Shown: positions 63,002-64,000 of the stretch, piece by piece
Layout: each line of letters begins with the position of its first letter
Numbering within the stretch: position 1 is the stretch's first letter
DNA from: Synechococcus sp. MEDNS5
Lineage (GTDB): Bacteria; Cyanobacteriota; Cyanobacteriia; PCC-6307; Cyanobiaceae
Direction of reading: 5' to 3'
Assembly (NCBI RefSeq): GCF_014279875.1
Contig: NZ_CP047952.1
Span: forward strand, 1,240,001-1,304,000
DNA length: 64,000 bases
Position numbers and translations under genes: made by a program
Notes under the pieces: generated by a model
Databases searched by the model: none
What the model saw: the letters and a program-made list of their open reading frames with translations, nothing else
What the model was told of the DNA's origin: nothing

Positions 63002-64000
63002 ATGCCCAGACGGAACGATCTGCAGCGCATCCTTCTGCTGGGTTCTGGGCCGATCGTGATTGGGCAGGCCTGTGAGTTCGACTACTCAGGAACGCAAGCC
63101 TGCAAGGCCCTCAAAGCCGAAGGGTACGAAGTTGTCTTAGTTAATTCCAACCCCGCCTCGATCATGACTGATCCGGAGATGGCGGATCGGACCTACGTCG
63201 AACCTCTAACTCCTGAGGTCGTCACAAGGGTGATCGAACGGGAGAAACCAGATGCCCTCCTGCCTACCATGGGTGGGCAGACAGCTCTGAACTTGGCTGT
63301 TGCGCTGGCAGAGAACGGCACTCTGGATCGCTTCGGCATTGAATTGATCGGTGCTGATCTCAAGGCGATCCGCAAAGCGGAGGATCGGCAGCTCTTCAAG
63401 CAGGCCATGGAACGGATCGGGGTGCAGGTCTGTCCTTCCGGGATTGCTTCCTCAATGGACGAAGCGAAGGCCGTCGGAGCCTCCATCGGTTCATACCCTC
63501 GAATCATCCGTCCGGCTTTCACTCTGGGAGGCAGCGGAGGAGGCATCGCCTACAACCCTGAGGAGTTCGACGCCATTTGCAAAAGCGGGCTGGATGCAAG
63601 TCCGGTTTCGCAGATCCTCATCGAGAAGTCACTCCTCGGCTGGAAAGAGTTCGAACTGGAGGTGATGCGCGATCTCGCCGACAACGTCGTGATCGTCTGC
63701 AGCATCGAAAACCTCGATCCGATGGGAGTGCACACGGGCGACTCGATCACAGTGGCACCCGCCCAGACGCTCACCGATCGGGAATACCAGCGTTTGCGGG
63801 ACCAGTCGATCGCAATCATCCGCGAGATCGGCGTCGCGACAGGCGGCAGCAACATTCAGTTCGCCATCAATCCTCAGAACGGCGAGGTGGTGGTCATCGA
63901 AATGAACCCGCGAGTGAGCCGATCATCGGCGCTGGCCAGCAAGGCCACGGGGTTCCCGATCGCGAAGATCGCCGCGAAGTTGGCCATTGGATACACCCTT
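63002..64000 (+). CDS. carB: carbamoyl-phosphate synthase large subunit (partial, 5' part)
   Basis: The first 333 codons are present from ATG 63002; the frame runs off the right end. N-terminal preATP-grasp loop [40 protein letters not shown], and the ATP-grasp segment [22 protein letters not shown]. Makes carbamoyl phosphate for arginine and pyrimidines using glutamine ammonia from CarA. Confidence 0.97.
   Translation, partial: MPRRNDLQRILLLGSGPIVIGQACEFDYSGTQACKALKAEGYEVVLVNSNPASIMTDPEMADRTYVEPLTPEVVTRVIEREKPDALLPTMGGQTALNLAVALAENGTLDRFGIELIGADLKAIRKAEDRQLFKQAMERIGVQVCPSGIASSMDEAKAVGASIGSYPRIIRPAFTLGGSGGGIAYNPEEFDAICKSGLDASPVSQILIEKSLLGWKEFELEVMRDLADNVVIVCSIENLDPMGVHTGDSITVAPAQTLTDREYQRLRDQSIAIIREIGVATGGSNIQFAINPQNGEVVVIEMNPRVSRSSALASKATGFPIAKIAAKLAIGYTL

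Overview
The window looks like about 64 kb of chromosome from a marine picocyanobacterium of the Synechococcus/Cyanobium group. The evidence is the gene content: oxygenic photosynthesis accessory proteins (Psb28, PsbY, GUN4, Ycf54, CrtISO, Ycf36/CGLD27), cyanobacterial domains of unknown function (DUF3082, DUF6761, DUF2811, DUF3318, DUF3721), glucosylglycerol-phosphate phosphatase, and short, tightly packed genes with many 4-nt ATGA/GTGA overlaps. I see no insertion sequence, integrase, phage gene, rRNA operon or CRISPR array. Species-level naming is not possible by eye.

Layout. 1-6.2 kb: a partial RsbW-like anti-sigma kinase at the left edge, gun4, the tRNA 2-selenouridine synthase gene, a psb28 + two AI-2E-family transporter run, a flavin reductase and a membrane-anchored unknown. 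6.2-12.2 kb: one leftward run, rsmA > ispE > DUF3082 > 31-aa membrane ORF > pdhB > secD > secF > 79-aa membrane protein. 12.3-19.1 kb: a uridine-kinase-like ATPase with a doubtful start, a YraN nuclease-fold protein, ycf54-pdxJ, an acyltransferase, bolA-grxD, and an atypical OmpR-type regulator without its phospho-acceptor. 19.1-23.9 kb: crtISO, a degenerate cation-diffusion facilitator, trmFO, psbY and a gamma-carbonic-anhydrase-like protein. 23.9-26.8 kb: tRNA-Lys, a response regulator / histidine kinase / PAS protein set, tRNA-Pro, and small secreted or membrane proteins. 27-32 kb: a cAMP-phosphodiesterase-like protein, a decayed AAA ATPase pseudogene, a Fur/PerR-like regulator behind a palindrome, a decapeptide-repeat DUF3721 protein, a SepF-like short protein and arsS.

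32-43.8 kb: ggpP faces a GpsA-like dehydrogenase of unknown function (a plausible glucosylglycerol module). It is followed by a YhaN/YhaO (SbcC/SbcD-like) pair, a small-molecule kinase, a DOMON-like protein, a lytic transglycosylase and an MHS-type transporter. 43.8-49.1 kb: metY-metA, a DUF723-like zinc protein, an AlkB dioxygenase and an AEC carrier. 49.1-53.4 kb: a Nat/Bgt-type amino-acid ABC operon with an HdeD-like gene inside it. 53.5-64 kb: a SulP anion carrier, an FAD oxidase, a His-rich sirohydrochlorin chelatase, a 0.4-kb non-coding stretch with DnaA-box-like 9-mers, a GMC oxidoreductase, initiator tRNA, an asparaginase, ycf36, rsfS, a DUF3318 protein and the start of carB, which runs off the right edge.

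Most of the window is ordinary core genome. The points most worth following are the ggpP/GpsA-like pair, the receiver-dead regulator, the DUF3721 decapeptide-repeat protein beside a PerR-like regulator and its palindrome, the short SepF, the AAA pseudogene, the 31-aa ORF, and the DnaA-box-like cluster.
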